Source: Talinum fruticosum
Taxonomy: Eukaryota; Streptophyta; Magnoliopsida; Caryophyllales; Talinaceae
NCBI GenBank assembly: GCA_021018815.1
Contig: JAITYX010000028.1
Location: 3,551,001 to 3,615,000 of the forward strand
DNA: 64,000 nucleotides
Direction of reading: 5' to 3'
Shown here piece by piece: positions 44,493 to 55,869 of this stretch (position 1 is the stretch's first letter; the number at the start of each line of letters is the position of its first letter). Below the pieces are notes generated by a model. That model was given only the letters and a program-made list of their open reading frames with translations, had not been told where the DNA came from and ran no database searches. The translations under genes were made by a program, and so were the position numbers.

Positions 44493-45540
44493 ATGGCTCA
44501 AAATAATGGAGAGTTCGATGAAGAAAGATCATCTACCGGACCACCGAAGTTCAAAGGGTCAAACTTTGCCCATTGGAAAAAGATGATGGAATGTTTCCTA
44601 ATGGACAACGATGAAAAAGTTTGGAACATCATCCAAGCTAGCAACTACATTCCAATGAAGATAGAGAATGCAACTCTTGTACCTAAAGATAAATCCGAGT
44701 TCACCATCGAGGAGACCGAGAAATTCAGAAAGAATTTCAAAGCTATGAACACATTAATGTGTGCCATTAGCACAAAAGAATACAATAGGGTCTCAACCTC
44801 GACACAATCGAAGAGGTATGGGACACTCTTATCAAAAGCTATGAAGGAATAAGTCAAGTGAAACAGGCGAAGATAAGTCAATATCTTCATAAATATTAGT
44901 TGTTCAAGATAGAGCTAGAAGAAAACATCGCTTAAATGTATATTAGATTCACAGAGATTACCAATAATCTCAAATCTCTGGGTAGAAAGATCTCTTACGA
45001 AGAAATGTTCAGAAAGATTCCGAGATGTCTACCAAAGTAGAGATGGGGCCTAAGGTGACAGCCATTGAAGAAGCTCATAACCTTTCTCAACTAAGGCAAA
45101 ACGAGCTTATTGGCAAGTTACATACCCACAAGATTCATCCGGAGGAAGAGGATACAGAGGTTAGCACCAAAAAGAATATTGCATCGAAGGCCTCAAAAGC
45201 GGACGTGAAAGTCTCGAGCTCCTTAGAATCGAAGAGGATCCTATGGCACTCATAGCCCGCGGCTTCAAGAAAATGATGAAATACAAGAAATGGGAAAAGA
45301 GGCCAAAGGATGAGTTATACAAGAAAGATAAGAAGGACGAGAAAAGGTAAATATTGTTCTCCTTCAAACCTATCTTTATCTAAGAACTCTGGTTGCTTTG
45401 AATGTGGCAGCAAGGATCACATTGTCAATGACTGTCCCAAGAGAAAGAAGGACAGAAAGAACAAGGCTATGATGGCTACTGGAGTGATTACGACTCATCC
45501 GAAGAAGATGACTCGGATGACTCTAAGTGTCTTATGACAC
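44493..45540 (+). pseudogene. copia E2 gag
   Basis: Gag begins MAQNNGEFDEERSSTGPPKF at 44493 and gives 119 open codons with KGSNFAHWKKMMECFLMDND and ETEKFRKNFKAMNTLMCAIS. A frameshift near 44790-44850 in the WDTLL region is followed by NNLKSLGRKIS (44965) and KVTAIEEAHNLSQLRQNELI (45051). The zinc knuckle CFECGSKDHIVNDC at 45394-45435 keeps all four ligands. An acidic tail (SEEDDSDDSKCLMTL) follows near 45500. This is the best-preserved gag N-terminus in the window. Confidence 0.85.
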
Positions 45541-47326
45541 TAATAAACTCGTAAGCTGAATCGAGTCGACAATGAGGACTTAGATATTGATGAGGTAGTT
45601 GAATACTTTCTCAAATTCACAAAAGTTGATTTAGCACGATATATTTTCACTTTGGAAGAAAAGTCCAATTCGACTTTTTCAGCTCAAAGAACAACTTGAG
45701 TCTCTTATCGATGAGAGCAATGCTTTTAAAAATGAATTAGAAAAGCCGAGACAAAATCGAAGGAACTTGATATGCTTTTAAGCCCTCAGTGTGCCTCCTT
45801 TAGGAAAGAAGGACTTGGTTTCAATTAAGAAGAGGAATCAAAATCCTATTCTAATCTTTTCAAAAGGATTCCGTAACTCGTAAAGTTCAGGAAGGCCGAG
45901 CATAGTCCCATTCATACAAATGAACAGAGGACTAAGCCTAGACCAGACTTACAGGAAAAAGCCTTCTCCTCTAGTTTACAAAAGAAAAGATTTTGAAAAC
46001 AAAGAGACATAGACTCAATTTTCTCGGATGGAAGACCCAAAATCGGACAAGACCCAAAATCATTCAAATCTAGGTTCCCAAAAGTGCTCTTCCTCGTAAA
46101 AGGACCTCAGTAAAGGGAGTTACTAGGTTCATAAGAGGAAGTGAGAAGGGTTAGTTTGTTTCTGTCTTGCAGGTAACTTAGAAGAAGAAGAAAGGTCATT
46201 GGTACTTGGACAGCGAGTTGCTCACGCAACATGTCGGAGATTCAAGACTCTTCTCTAAACTAGAAGATCTAAAAGGAGGAAAGTCACATTTAAAGGAAAA
46301 AGGTAATGTTCATTCGGACCAACTACTTCATCTCTAATGCAGTCACCAATGAGAAAGCTCTCAAGTCTGAAGTCATGTAACACTTACATTATTCCTCTCT
46401 CAAATTCACGTCAGAATTTATCTTGTTTGAAAGCATTTTTCATAGACTTGGCATCGTAGATAAAGTCATATCAGCATGCATACTATCAAGAAACTTGCAT
46501 ATCATGGATTGGTTAGGGGCTTACCTAACTGTACTTTTGAGAAAGATAAAATATGTGAGGCATGCACAAAAGGTAAGTAACTCGGATCATCTTTAAAGCC
46601 ACTCAAAATCGTATCTACATTCAAAGTGCTTGAATTGATTCATATGGATTTGTGCGGTGAAATTCCATTGAAACTTCTTGGAGCTAAATCATATGTACTT
46701 GTTGTTGTTCATGATTTCTCACGATTTACTTGGGTGTGTTTTCTTAAGAACAATAATGAAGCCTTCAAAGAATTCACTAAGATCTGCTGAAAAATTCAAG
46801 TGGAGTCTCGGACTCGGATCAAAAGGATTCGAACCGACCATGGAAGGGAGTTTGATTACTCGGAATTTACGGACTTACGTGACAAGAATGACATCTCTCA
46901 CAACTTCTCTGCACCAACAACTCCTCAACAAACCGGAGTAGTATAGAGAAAGAACAGAACGCTTGAAGAAGTAGGAAGGACTATGATAATTTAAAATGAT
47001 ATAACTTATCCGGGCCGAGGCAGTCAACACAAGCAAATTACACACTCAAGAGATGTCTCATCGGACCCATCTTGAAGAAAACACCCTATGAGCTTTACAA
47101 AGGGATGAAACCCAACATCTCCTACTTCAGATCATTCGGGTGTAAGTGTTTTGTCTACAACAATGGTAAGGAGCATCCGAATAAGTTTAATGCTAGGTCG
47201 GATGAAGGTATATTTCGGGGTATTTATTTCATAGCAAAGCTTATCGAGTTTTTAATAAAAGAACTAACAAAATGGAAGAAAGTATCCATGTTATGTTTGA
47301 TGAAATTGATCTTGGCAGGATAACCG
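45541..47326 (+). pseudogene. copia E2 protease and integrase
   Basis: The linker and protease side are badly decayed (HWYLDSELLTQHVGDSRLFS near 46198-46260). The integrase zinc part reads KKLAYHGLVRGLPNCTF near 46490 with CEACTKGK at 46557. The core is HMDLCGEIPLKLLGAKSYVL and FSRFTWVCFLKNNNEAFKEF (46640-46770), then RIRTDHGREFDYSEF (46828) and PQQTGVV-stop-RKN, where the catalytic Glu codon is a stop. The C-terminal part KTPYELYKGMKPNISYFRSF and GCKCFV is open at 47072-47220. It ends at FDEIDLGRI, where the deletion junction lies. Confidence 0.8.
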
Positions 47327-48557
47327 ATGTTTCTAACTCACTTAGACATCACTCGGAACTATTGCAAGTTCAAATAATTTCTCTAACACTCTTATCATGA
47401 GTACCGACTATGTATTTCAATGCAAAGCCAATTACAATGTTAATTCCTTATTTAGTTTATTTTCTTGAGAATTATTTGACCGGATCAAGTTGTTAAACTC
47501 GATGTTCTATTCTTTTGACTTGATCATTCTTAGGATTGACTCGGATGGAATTTGAGTATATTGAATATTAGACTCGTAAAACTCCACTCTTCTAGGCCAA
47601 AGATAATTAAGCATTTAATTGTGCTAATTTAATTATTATCTCGTGCCAAATCTTAGACCAACGTATTTCATACTTTGAAAACCAATGCGGTTTGTTTTTG
47701 TAAGTTATTCAAACGAGGCTAACTAATTTTTTAAATACAAAAGTAATCGGCTTCTAGCTATCAAACACCAGCAGACAGTGTTCTACCTACTTTTGGACAT
47801 AGCTCGGACACTCGTGTCGTGGTTATCTGTTTGCAAAACCGAAAAACTCCAACTCTAGATTTAATGGTTTTTTCCACCACAACTTTCAGTCACCACCAAC
47901 CGATTGCACCATCTTTTGGAGCCAAGAGCCGTTGCACAACGTTCACATCCGAACAGATCTTTTCGAGTGACTCGGAATAGCCGTTACAACGGTTAGTGAG
48001 GACTTATGTCTAGAACCAAGACTCAACGGTCATTGTGCCTGGTTGGCTATAAATAGAAGCCACCTCACAAAACTAGGAGATTGATGAACATTATTGCTGA
48101 ACACATTACTTGAGCTAAAGTTGTTGTTCTCATTCTTTATTCAATCTTCTATTTACAACTCCAAGTCTCGTATTTAATATTTTCTAAGTTGTACAGAAAG
48201 TCTTGTAATCAGTCATATTCTTTTCTTATTTTCTAAGTAATGTCCCTTGACTTAGCTGTCAGTGGTTAACTCAACTCAATTGGCCTTGATTGTAAAGATT
48301 ACCTCAGTCAAGAAGTACTAGATCGGATAAGGTAACTTCGAGTCTAAGAAAACATTGTAAGGAATTATTTAAGGGAGCAATTCGGTATAGTCAATCCTTG
48401 TATTTGTGGATTCAAAATAGTGGATTTGAGTTGGTACTTGGATTAGCACTGCTCGTGGTTTTCTACCCCGGGAGGGTTTCCGCGTAAATCGAGTGTTATC
48501 ACTTTTCCGAGTCCAATCTAGACTCGGAATCTGCTGTTCAGCTGATCTCGTTGCCAA
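47327..48557 (+). repeat. 3' LTR of copia E2, truncated at both ends
   Basis: Homology to the 5' LTR starts at the base equivalent to 43127 and ends near the equivalent of 44350. About 175 bases are missing at the start and 80 at the end. CTATAAATAGAAG is near 48047. The right edge passes into gypsy leader sequence near 48560. Confidence 0.82.
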
Positions 48558-49330
48558 AGTCAAATTTTGTTTTCCCTTTTAAGGTCGGTCCATTTGTTAC
48601 TATTTTTTGAGAAAGTCCAGTTTTCCTTGCAGTCTCTGTGTAAAACAAAAAAGTCAGCGAGCCGTAATTATCGGGCATAATCGGTGCCGACTACCTGTCC
48701 TCTCCTCGAGTCGGATCATTTCATGGACCCCTTCAATAGGTCATAGGTTCTAGTCTTCTTTTCAATATTTTTTCCGCATAATTGCATTTTTCATTTTTAT
48801 TGCATTTTTCATTTTTATTACATTTAGACAATTTTAAATTCATCCCAAATTAGGATGCGTCTATAGTTGTATTAGCTAAATAAAATTCATCTCAAGTTTA
48901 GTTGATTCTTTTATTTCATTTAGCTAAATTTAAATTCATCCCAAATTAGGATGTGACCATTGTTACATTAGCCAAAATAAAATTCATCTCAAGTTAAGTT
49001 GGGTCTTTTATTACATTTAGCCAATTTTAAATTCATCTCAATTACCATGTGTCCATTATCGTATTTTAAAGTTCATCTCATTTTAGTTGAGTCCATTTTT
49101 GCATTAGCCAAAATAAATCCATCCCAATATGAGTGATTCCATTTTCATCATTGCAATTCATTTTGGTTAGTCCACATTCTCTATGTACATTGAAATAAAC
49201 GAGCATACTCTTCCTTTTTCTTTTAGGGTTAATCCTTCCTCGATTCTAGCGCTTGCGTCCCTTCTCCCCAAAAACTTATCCTCTCTAACACGGTCCTAAG
49301 CATTTATCCTTTCAATTTAGTAGAGAGTCC
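48558..49330 (+). other. gypsy G4 leader region
   Basis: This non-coding DNA precedes a gypsy gag. It contains GCGAGCCGTAATTATCGGGC, a minisatellite (48826-49170) and an AT-rich remainder. It fits the 5' untranslated leader between LTR and gag of a Tat-type element. The 5' LTR itself is not seen, having been lost at the copia E2 junction. Confidence 0.5.
48826..49170. repeat. about 60 bp minisatellite in gypsy leader
   Basis: Alternating blocks of AAATTCATC(C/T)CA(A)ATTAGGATG and ATTAGCCAAAATAAAATTCATCTCAAGTT recur five to six times with drift. Each pair is about 60-125 bases. Confidence 0.75.
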
Positions 49331-50325
49331 ATTGCAACATCTTTACATTCAACACCACCTCGGTCAACTCCGGAGCGATCAAAGTCGCTGCAGCTTAACA
49401 TTGGTTTGTTCAACTATTGCCGTCGACAAGTACCTAAAAATAGTTCCCCTGCAATGGATGAAGAACAATCATTCTTCTACTAAAATGGAGGCCGAGATTA
49501 AAGCTCAAGATAAGAAAATAAAATCCATGTCTGAAATCCTTGCTCTTATCCTCAAGACATTATAAAAAAATGAGGAAAACAAAAACGGAGATGAAGAAGA
49601 AGAACCTTGATCACCACCAAATGGTAAACCACCAACTAATGGGCAACCTCCCCGGAACCAAGACCTGATCCATGCATAGATCATATAGAGAGAATGCTAA
49701 GAGAGTCCTCCATCCATGTTCAAAAGCTATTATTGTGAGCTCACGGAATTCACTTCAATCCCTAAGGAAAAACTAGCTCTTCAGTTCACCATGCCCGATA
49801 TAAATTTCACGGTTATGAGAATCCCCACCATGATGTTCGAAATTTTATAGGGTAATTGACTCTGGAAAATGTAGCTGAAGACACATACCATGTCATTTTC
49901 CCTTGGACATTTGATAAGGATGTCATGAAATGGTATAACGAAATTAACCCACGCAAGGTCACTAATTGGACGTATCTTTGTAAGGAGTTTTCCCATAAAT
50001 AATCCTATAACACTGAATTCCCTATTACTCTTTATGACTTGGAACTGATTAAACAAGAAGAAAAAGACTTTCTCAAAAGGTGGAGGGTAAAGGCTGCCCA
50101 TATGGTAGACCGATCTTTCGAAAAGGATCAAGTAAGCATTTTTGTGAAAAATCTTTGACAAGCTTATAATCAACATCTAAAGTTGTTACCTTTCATGAGC
50201 TTCACATCCCTTAGAGACGCGGATACAATTATTGAGGAAGAATTGTCCGCCGCGACCACAAATGCCGTGGCAAGTTATAGTCGTAATAACCAGAACAAGG
50301 ACAAGAAGAACTTTAATTGTTAAGT
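49331..50325 (+). pseudogene. gypsy G4 gag
   Basis: This carries the Retrotrans_gag capsid domain. Readable pieces are FDKDVMKWYNEINPRKVTNW and TYLCKEFSHK (49910-49998), then EFPITLYDLELIKQEEKDFL and KRWRVKAAHMVDRSFEKDQV (50012-50135), then SIFVKNL, LKLLPFMSFTSLRDADTIIE (50178-50237) and SAATTNAVASYSRN. The pattern of Trp, Leu and basic residues fits the capsid of Tat-type elements. An N-terminal part with a coiled-coil look (KMEAEIKAQDKKIKSMSEIL, 49482-49541) precedes it. Three or more stops interrupt. The frame ends at 50325, where unrelated DNA begins. Confidence 0.75.
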
Positions 50326-52270
50326 CATATTTTATACGCATTTTTAGTTGTTAGTATATAGTTTATTTATGTAATTTATCTTATTTTATTTATTTTTAGG
50401 TAAGTGTTTAATAAAGTAGAACAGAGAAGAAAAGTTGTTAAGAAGAGGATATTAATTGCCTGACAAACATTCAAAACCATATATGAATTCGGTCCAAAAT
50501 AATGAATTATGAAATATTCATTTTATGAGGATTTCGTTTATGGAGTCATATTTACATGAGGAAAATCAAGAAGTAATCCTAATTCTAATCCCTTTACAAC
50601 TCTCCCTCTTTTTTAATCCATCACCGTTCCCATCATGAAAATTATCATCAACATTATCCTTCATTATCTTCATACCCATCATTATCTTCTTCCGTTAATC
50701 CTGTGTTTGCTGGAGTCCTCACTTCTCAGTGGGGGGGATTTGGGGCGATATCTCTCGTTGTTCCCCACCATGCCAGCCGTCTTACTTTCTCTCACCACCC
50801 GACTTCATCATCATCATTGCCCATCACTGTATCATTGCCATCAGTTCACACACCTTCACGGCAACCCCGTTCTTTCCTTCACTAGCATTCAACTCCCTCA
50901 TCACCATATCACACCATCATCACGCCACCTCCACAAAATCATCACTGTTTCATCATCATCATAATCTCTCTATCACTCTCGCTGCACATTCCCTTTTTCT
51001 TTTCTTCACCTCCTCATGCACCCAACCATTAATCATCATCCTCCTCTCATCATTATCATATTGTCTTCTTCTCATCTCACGGCTACCTCACATCTTCAAA
51101 TCATCATAATCTCCATCACCTTAATCACTACCCGCCCAACCCCTTTGATCATCACTATCTCCTTTACCCACCTTGTATCAGAAGGATTTACGAGAAGGAT
51201 TATATTGGTAGTAAGATTAGTATTGTAATTTTTATTTCAAGACTTGATTTTGATTTTAGTTTGATATTAAAGATATCGTTTTTAATTAGTTTATGTATTT
51301 TAAATTATATTATGTTTGAGTAGTTTCGTTTACTTAGTATAATCTATTTGAAACCATGTTAAATTATTTATATTAAATTAAGTTTTAATCGTAATCTGTC
51401 TTATTGATTTTATCCATCATTCTATAATAATTTATTTTTAACATTTATAATTTTATGTCTAATTAATTAGAGTGCACGCTACTTAGTTTTACATGAATTC
51501 ATATGACAGTTTAGAGGGCTTAAGTAGGTAATCGCTATGGTCTTTTAGACGTAAGTATCACCCTAGTTAATCATGGATGACTCATACACATCTCTTTTAA
51601 TCAGGAAATTATCATAGATATATTTAAATCAATTTGCTAGTATATTGGTTATTAGGTTCTAGATGATGTTTTTCTAATACTTAATGCTCTAATTTTATAA
51701 AATTCTAGTGATATTACTAGGGTTAGGGCAGAGACATGTTGCTATAGTGTTCTGGGACACCCATAACAAAACAAAAATTAAAATTTATATTTAAAAATTT
51801 TTATAAATTCATAAAATTTTTAAAGGGGACACCCATTAAAAATAATATTGTTTATAAAATTTAAGAATCTTAAAAAGGGACACCCTTAAATATATTTCCT
51901 ACCTTTGCCATTGACTAGGGTTATCAATATTAGTAGGGTTTATGTTAGGGTTAGGCCTAAGTAAACTAATAACTAAGGAAAAATGGGGAATATCCGCTAG
52001 TGTTTGTCTTCTACAGTTTAGCTCACGGATAGATCAATTTGTGTGTTAATGATAAATAAAAATTTGCATGGTGGATATAGATTATACTAAGTATTTTTAT
52101 AAATTTGATATCTTTGATAATTATTTATTTGGTTTTTAGTTGTTTTCTTTAGTTTGTCAATTTTATTTACAATTTTATAGTCTTCAATATTAATTTCGTT
52201 TATCCCTCCAAAAGCTTAGTCTTTTAGTTTAGTTTTAATAAGTTTAGATTAATTTAATTTTGAATCTTTG
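50326..52270. other. unclassified repeat-like DNA, possibly a solo LTR
   Basis: This 1.9 kb block follows the break in gypsy gag. It opens TGTTAAGTCATATTTTATACGC, has a CAT/TCA-rich stretch (50620-51190) giving His/Ser-rich false frames, and ends in AT-rich DNA near TTAGTTTTAATAAGTTTAGATTAATTT. The TG start and the TTAAT on both sides (left flank and near 52250) would fit an LTR with a 5 bp duplication, but the terminal bases at the right are not CA. No protein frame is recognised. Confidence 0.35.
51755..51895. repeat. three GGGACACCC copies
   Basis: GGGACACCCATAA, GGGACACCCATTAAAAATAA and GGGACACCCTTAAA occur within 140 bases, each followed by an A-rich run with TTTATAAA. This is a degenerate direct repeat. 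Confidence 0.6.
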
Positions 52271-52612
52271 GGTGTGCTTGGTTGGACATAAAACCATTTT
52301 CCCAAACAATTATTTTCTAATTTTCATGTGTTTGGTACCGGAAATTTCAGAAAATAATTTTCGAGGAACCCTAGGGTACAAAGAAAATATTTTCCCTTTT
52401 CAATCCTCGTAAGTTGCATTTTTCCAATCTTCTCAAGCTGCTCTTTCTCTCTCTGCCTCTCTCACATCGCCTTTTCACCAGAAACTCGTCCTCGTGCCTC
52501 CATGCTGGAGATTCTTTCTCTCCATCCTTCCTAACGACTCTCTCTGTCCCTACTCGAGACTCTTTCACTCTCTCCATCCTTCCTCACACAGCTTTCTCTC
52601 TCCCCGTCTGCT

Positions 52613-52656
<44 letters not shown>

Positions 52657-53278
52657 TCCTCACGCAGTTGATCTCGCGACTCCATTGTTGAAAACTTTGA
52701 TTTTTTCGGTAAGATATAGACTCTAGGGTCTCAATTTTTTGTTTGCTTTCTGTGTTAACCGTAGGGCTTATGAACTGGATTCCCGAAGTTAAACAATCAA
52801 TTCTTGTTTTCTATCTCTCATATGCTAGTCTCTTCCCGGTAAACCCTCTATCTCTTTGCCTCTTCCATTTTTTATATGCTAATCTATTGATTTTTGGACG
52901 ACTATGAGTTGCCACTTTTATAATGTAGTTGTAAATTGGAGGGCTTATGAACTATGGTCCTTTCACTCAACTCGTTACTATGTAATACTTAAATTATATT
53001 GATTCAAAGGAGAAAAGTAATTAGATTTGTTACTCGCTGGCTGTGTTTTTGTTCCATCCCTTCTTCTTGCCTCCCTTTAAGCTCTGTGGATTTGGGGTTG
53101 ATTTCGTTATGTGAATTCAATTGACTGGTGCATTGTTTATGCGATATTGCAACTTTTTTGGTGATTGGAAAATATGTTATGGACTTATAGTTTGAGCTTC
53201 GAATAGTTTTTGGACATTGTCACATTGCAATCAGTTTGTGTGCTAAAGTTTGGACTTTATTTAGTTAAATTGAATTTT
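52271..53278. other. unclassified region with CT microsatellite
   Basis: It begins GGGTGTGCTTGGTTGG, which resembles the GGGTGTGTTTGG ends of some plant DNA transposons, but no matching inverted end was found. The middle is CT-rich with Ser/Leu-rich false frames. The rest is ordinary AT-rich DNA with no gene seen. Confidence 0.4.
52618..52651. repeat. (TC)n microsatellite
   Basis: About 17 TC units in a row. Confidence 0.95.
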
Positions 53279-54192
53279 TGTAACACCCCGAAACACCCCT
53301 AAGAGTATTACATCGCTGAGTTCCCCGAAGGAACTCCCTGTGCTCTTTCTCGGTGTCCGTTTAGCTGTCTAAACTCAACTTAAAGATAATAAGGGTGGTT
53401 TTCCAAAAGAATTTGAGATTTCCTAAAAATTTCGGCAGAGTTCTGTTTGTAATATGGATTAACCCTTTGGCTTAAAGCCCTAAAATCCTGTATAAAAAGC
53501 ATAACATAACTCAACGAGCCACACGCTTGGAGTATACAACTCAACGGCCACACGCCGCAGATCCAACCAATTATGCGATAAAACTTAAAATAATCTAAAT
53601 GGTTTATTATACATCCGGTACAAACTACATGAACTAAATTACAAATACAATACTTAGAAATATAAGAAATTCACACTCGCGATTTGAATCGCTTAACAAC
53701 CAGACAAAGACAATCAACGGAGTCCGAATAAGTTAAGTAGTGCACATACCCGAGAATGCACTCGCAACACTCGGGGAAAAGGGGTAAATTTGTGGGGTGA
53801 GCAATAAACCACGGGCTCACCGGAGTCTTACACCCTTAAAATGGAAATTCTTTACACATATTACTTATTATAATGAAATCGGCGAAAGCGTAATAATATA
53901 GTACAAATCTATATACTTTTCAATGAAATCTTTTGAAATCATTTGCAACATAAAACACATGACACTACAATCATTCAAAAGCACGGATTGCAATCATTTT
54001 GGGAATTGAATCACATTGAACAAGGTGGAACCATCTGCACTTTCTTTCAAATACTTTCAGCCATAAACCGAAAAATTCTTTCGGGGCTTTTGACGATTGA
54101 ACTAGCAGAAGGCGGTTCTTGAGGGCGCGACCCCGACTCAAGTTCCCGAGACCTATCTCTAGTCAAATACCCGGAAGGCTCCACTTTCTTCG
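53279..54192 (-). repeat. LTR fragment, family H (start TGTAACACCCC on plus strand)
   Basis: The first about 210 bases match the fragment at 8816-9028 in reverse. Beyond that it holds CCACACGC repeats (53520-53565: GAGCCACACGCTTGGAG, CGGCCACACGCCGCAG), a GGGGTGAGCAATAAACCACGGGCTCACCGG palindrome-like block (53797-53826) and AT-rich DNA. The layout fits a long LTR of a Ty3/gypsy chromovirus-type element, tentatively. It is cut by the copia E gag at 54193. Confidence 0.55.
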
Positions 54193-54426
54193 TCAGGAAA
54201 GAATCAACCTCTCCGGTTGACGAGTGTACAATTGAGACATGGGAATGAGAAATGGGTGATTGTCGGGTTCATTAAGTTCGAAGTATATTTTAATCCTCGA
54301 GGTTGAACTAAGCGTGAAAATAAGCATTCCATTAGCTTCTTCCAAGTACACAAAATTTGATCCTTTGAACATAGGTGGTCTGTTGGAATATCTTCCTTCA
54401 TCTAACTCTCTGTTGTTCTGAGCCAT
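54193..54426 (-). pseudogene. copia E gag fragment
   Basis: ATG at 54426 is followed by MAQNNRELDEGRYSNRPPMF and KGSNFVYLEEANGMLIFTLS. Only the first about 40 residues resemble the family gag; the rest differs because the junction with family H DNA lies near 54200-54300. It shows that the LTR to its right once belonged to a full element. Confidence 0.75.
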
Positions 54427-54439
54427 CCGATCTTAAAAC

Positions 54440-55869
54440 CTTAGAGAATTTTAACAAACTTAAAGAATTTAAGCTTGAAAGGAATGAACAAGATAATCTA
54501 AGTCTAGATTGCACTCGTAAAAGTGTAAACTCGGATATATGTGGAAACCCTCCTAATGCAGAAAACCACGGACAGTGCTAGTCCAAGCACCAAGTTAAAT
54601 CCATTATTTTGAATCCACAAAATACAGCAGATCGACTCAACCATAATTGCCCCTTAAAGATTCCCTTATAAAGTTTTCCTAAACTCGTAAACTCCCTTAT
54701 CCGATCTAGTACTTCCTAACCGAGGTAACCTTCACAGTTAGGGACAACAGAGCCGAGTTAACCCTTACATCTCGGTCAACGCACCTTACTCAGAAAATAA
54801 GTAGAGTATGTAACCGATTACAAGACTTTACAACTCGGAAAATAAGAATTACAAGCTAAGAGTTGTAAATAAAAGATTGAATATGAATACAATGACATTT
54901 GCTTTAAGTAATGTGTGTCAACAATAATTCCAAGCAATCTTCAAGTCTTGAGAGGTGGCTTCGCTTTATAGATCACCAAGCGGACTAGCCATTGTGTTCG
55001 ATTTCTGAACCGAAGCCTTCTTGACCGTTGTAACGGTTCTTCTAAGTAGCTCGGAAAATATTCGTTGGGATGTGAACGTTAGGCAACGGCTTTTGGCTCT
55101 TAAAGGTGCTTCAGTCAACTAGTGTTGTTCGAAAAGTAAGGTGGAAACCACCGTTGAGCTTAGCGTTGAAGTTTTCCAGCTTTGAAAACGAGCAACCCCG
55201 ATACAGGCGTCCGAGCCTTGTTTAGAAGAAGAAAAGCCTTATCTCGCTTGTGATTGACATCTTGAAGCCGGTTACATTTGTATTTCAAAAATGAGATAAC
55301 CTCATTTTGATAACCTAAAAGTAAACAATTTTAGTTCTCAAAGTATAAAATACTTTGGTCCAAGATTAGGTACGAGATAATAATTTAATTAAGATAATTA
55401 AGTGCATAATTACCTCAGGCCAAGAAGAGTGGAATTTTCGAGTCTAATATTCATTATCCTCAAATTCCATCGAGTCAGTCCTAAGAAAGATCAAGTTATA
55501 AGAGTGAAAACATCGAGTATAAGAACTTGATCCGGACAAATAATTCTCAAATGAACAAACCGACTTAGAAAGATGAATTAACACTGTAATTCACTTTACT
55601 TGAAAATATGCGATCGAGCCTCGATAAAAAGTGTCGAGAGATTATTTGAACATGCGATAAATTTAAGTGATGTCCGAGTGACTCGAAACATCAACGTGAG
55701 AAGATAAACAATAATGTGATTTCTAAGTCGATCGGAATCAAATGAAAACTTATATAGGAGTTTCTATAACACTCGGAATGACTTGTAATCAAAACTTAGG
55801 AGAAATGATGTTTGTACCGAGTCCTTAGAATGTACTCGGAATGATCTAGATTCGTAGTCTAACTCTTCA
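54440..55869 (-). repeat. LTR of copia E
   Basis: The family LTR is missing its first about 75 bases and the primer site. It runs to TAACTCTTCA at 55869. The likely TATA element reads CTTTATAGATC in plus sense near 54963-54973. It borders gypsy G5, into which it inserted. Confidence 0.82.

Larger units (their letters stand above)
42952..48557 (+). mobile_element. copia element E2, two LTRs, lacks RT and RNase H
   Basis: This is a plus-strand copy of the same copia family with 5' LTR (42952-44433), primer site, gag, protease, integrase and a partial 3' LTR (47327-48557). The internal region jumps from FDEIDLGRI at the integrase C-terminus straight into LTR sequence. Reverse transcriptase, RNase H and the env-like frame are therefore deleted along with the first about 175 bases of the 3' LTR. 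The two LTRs are close to identical over long stretches, for example 43868-43980 against 48067-48180, so this is among the younger insertions. Confidence 0.85.

Noticed and set aside
50635..51228. His/Ser-rich overlapping frames
   Set aside because: All three frames are open because of a CAT/TCA-rich tract; no conserved domain or frame preference is seen.
52271..52390. GGGTGTGCTTGGTTGG as the left end of a hAT or Harbinger-type element
   Set aside because: No inverted partner or target duplication could be found within the next several kilobases.
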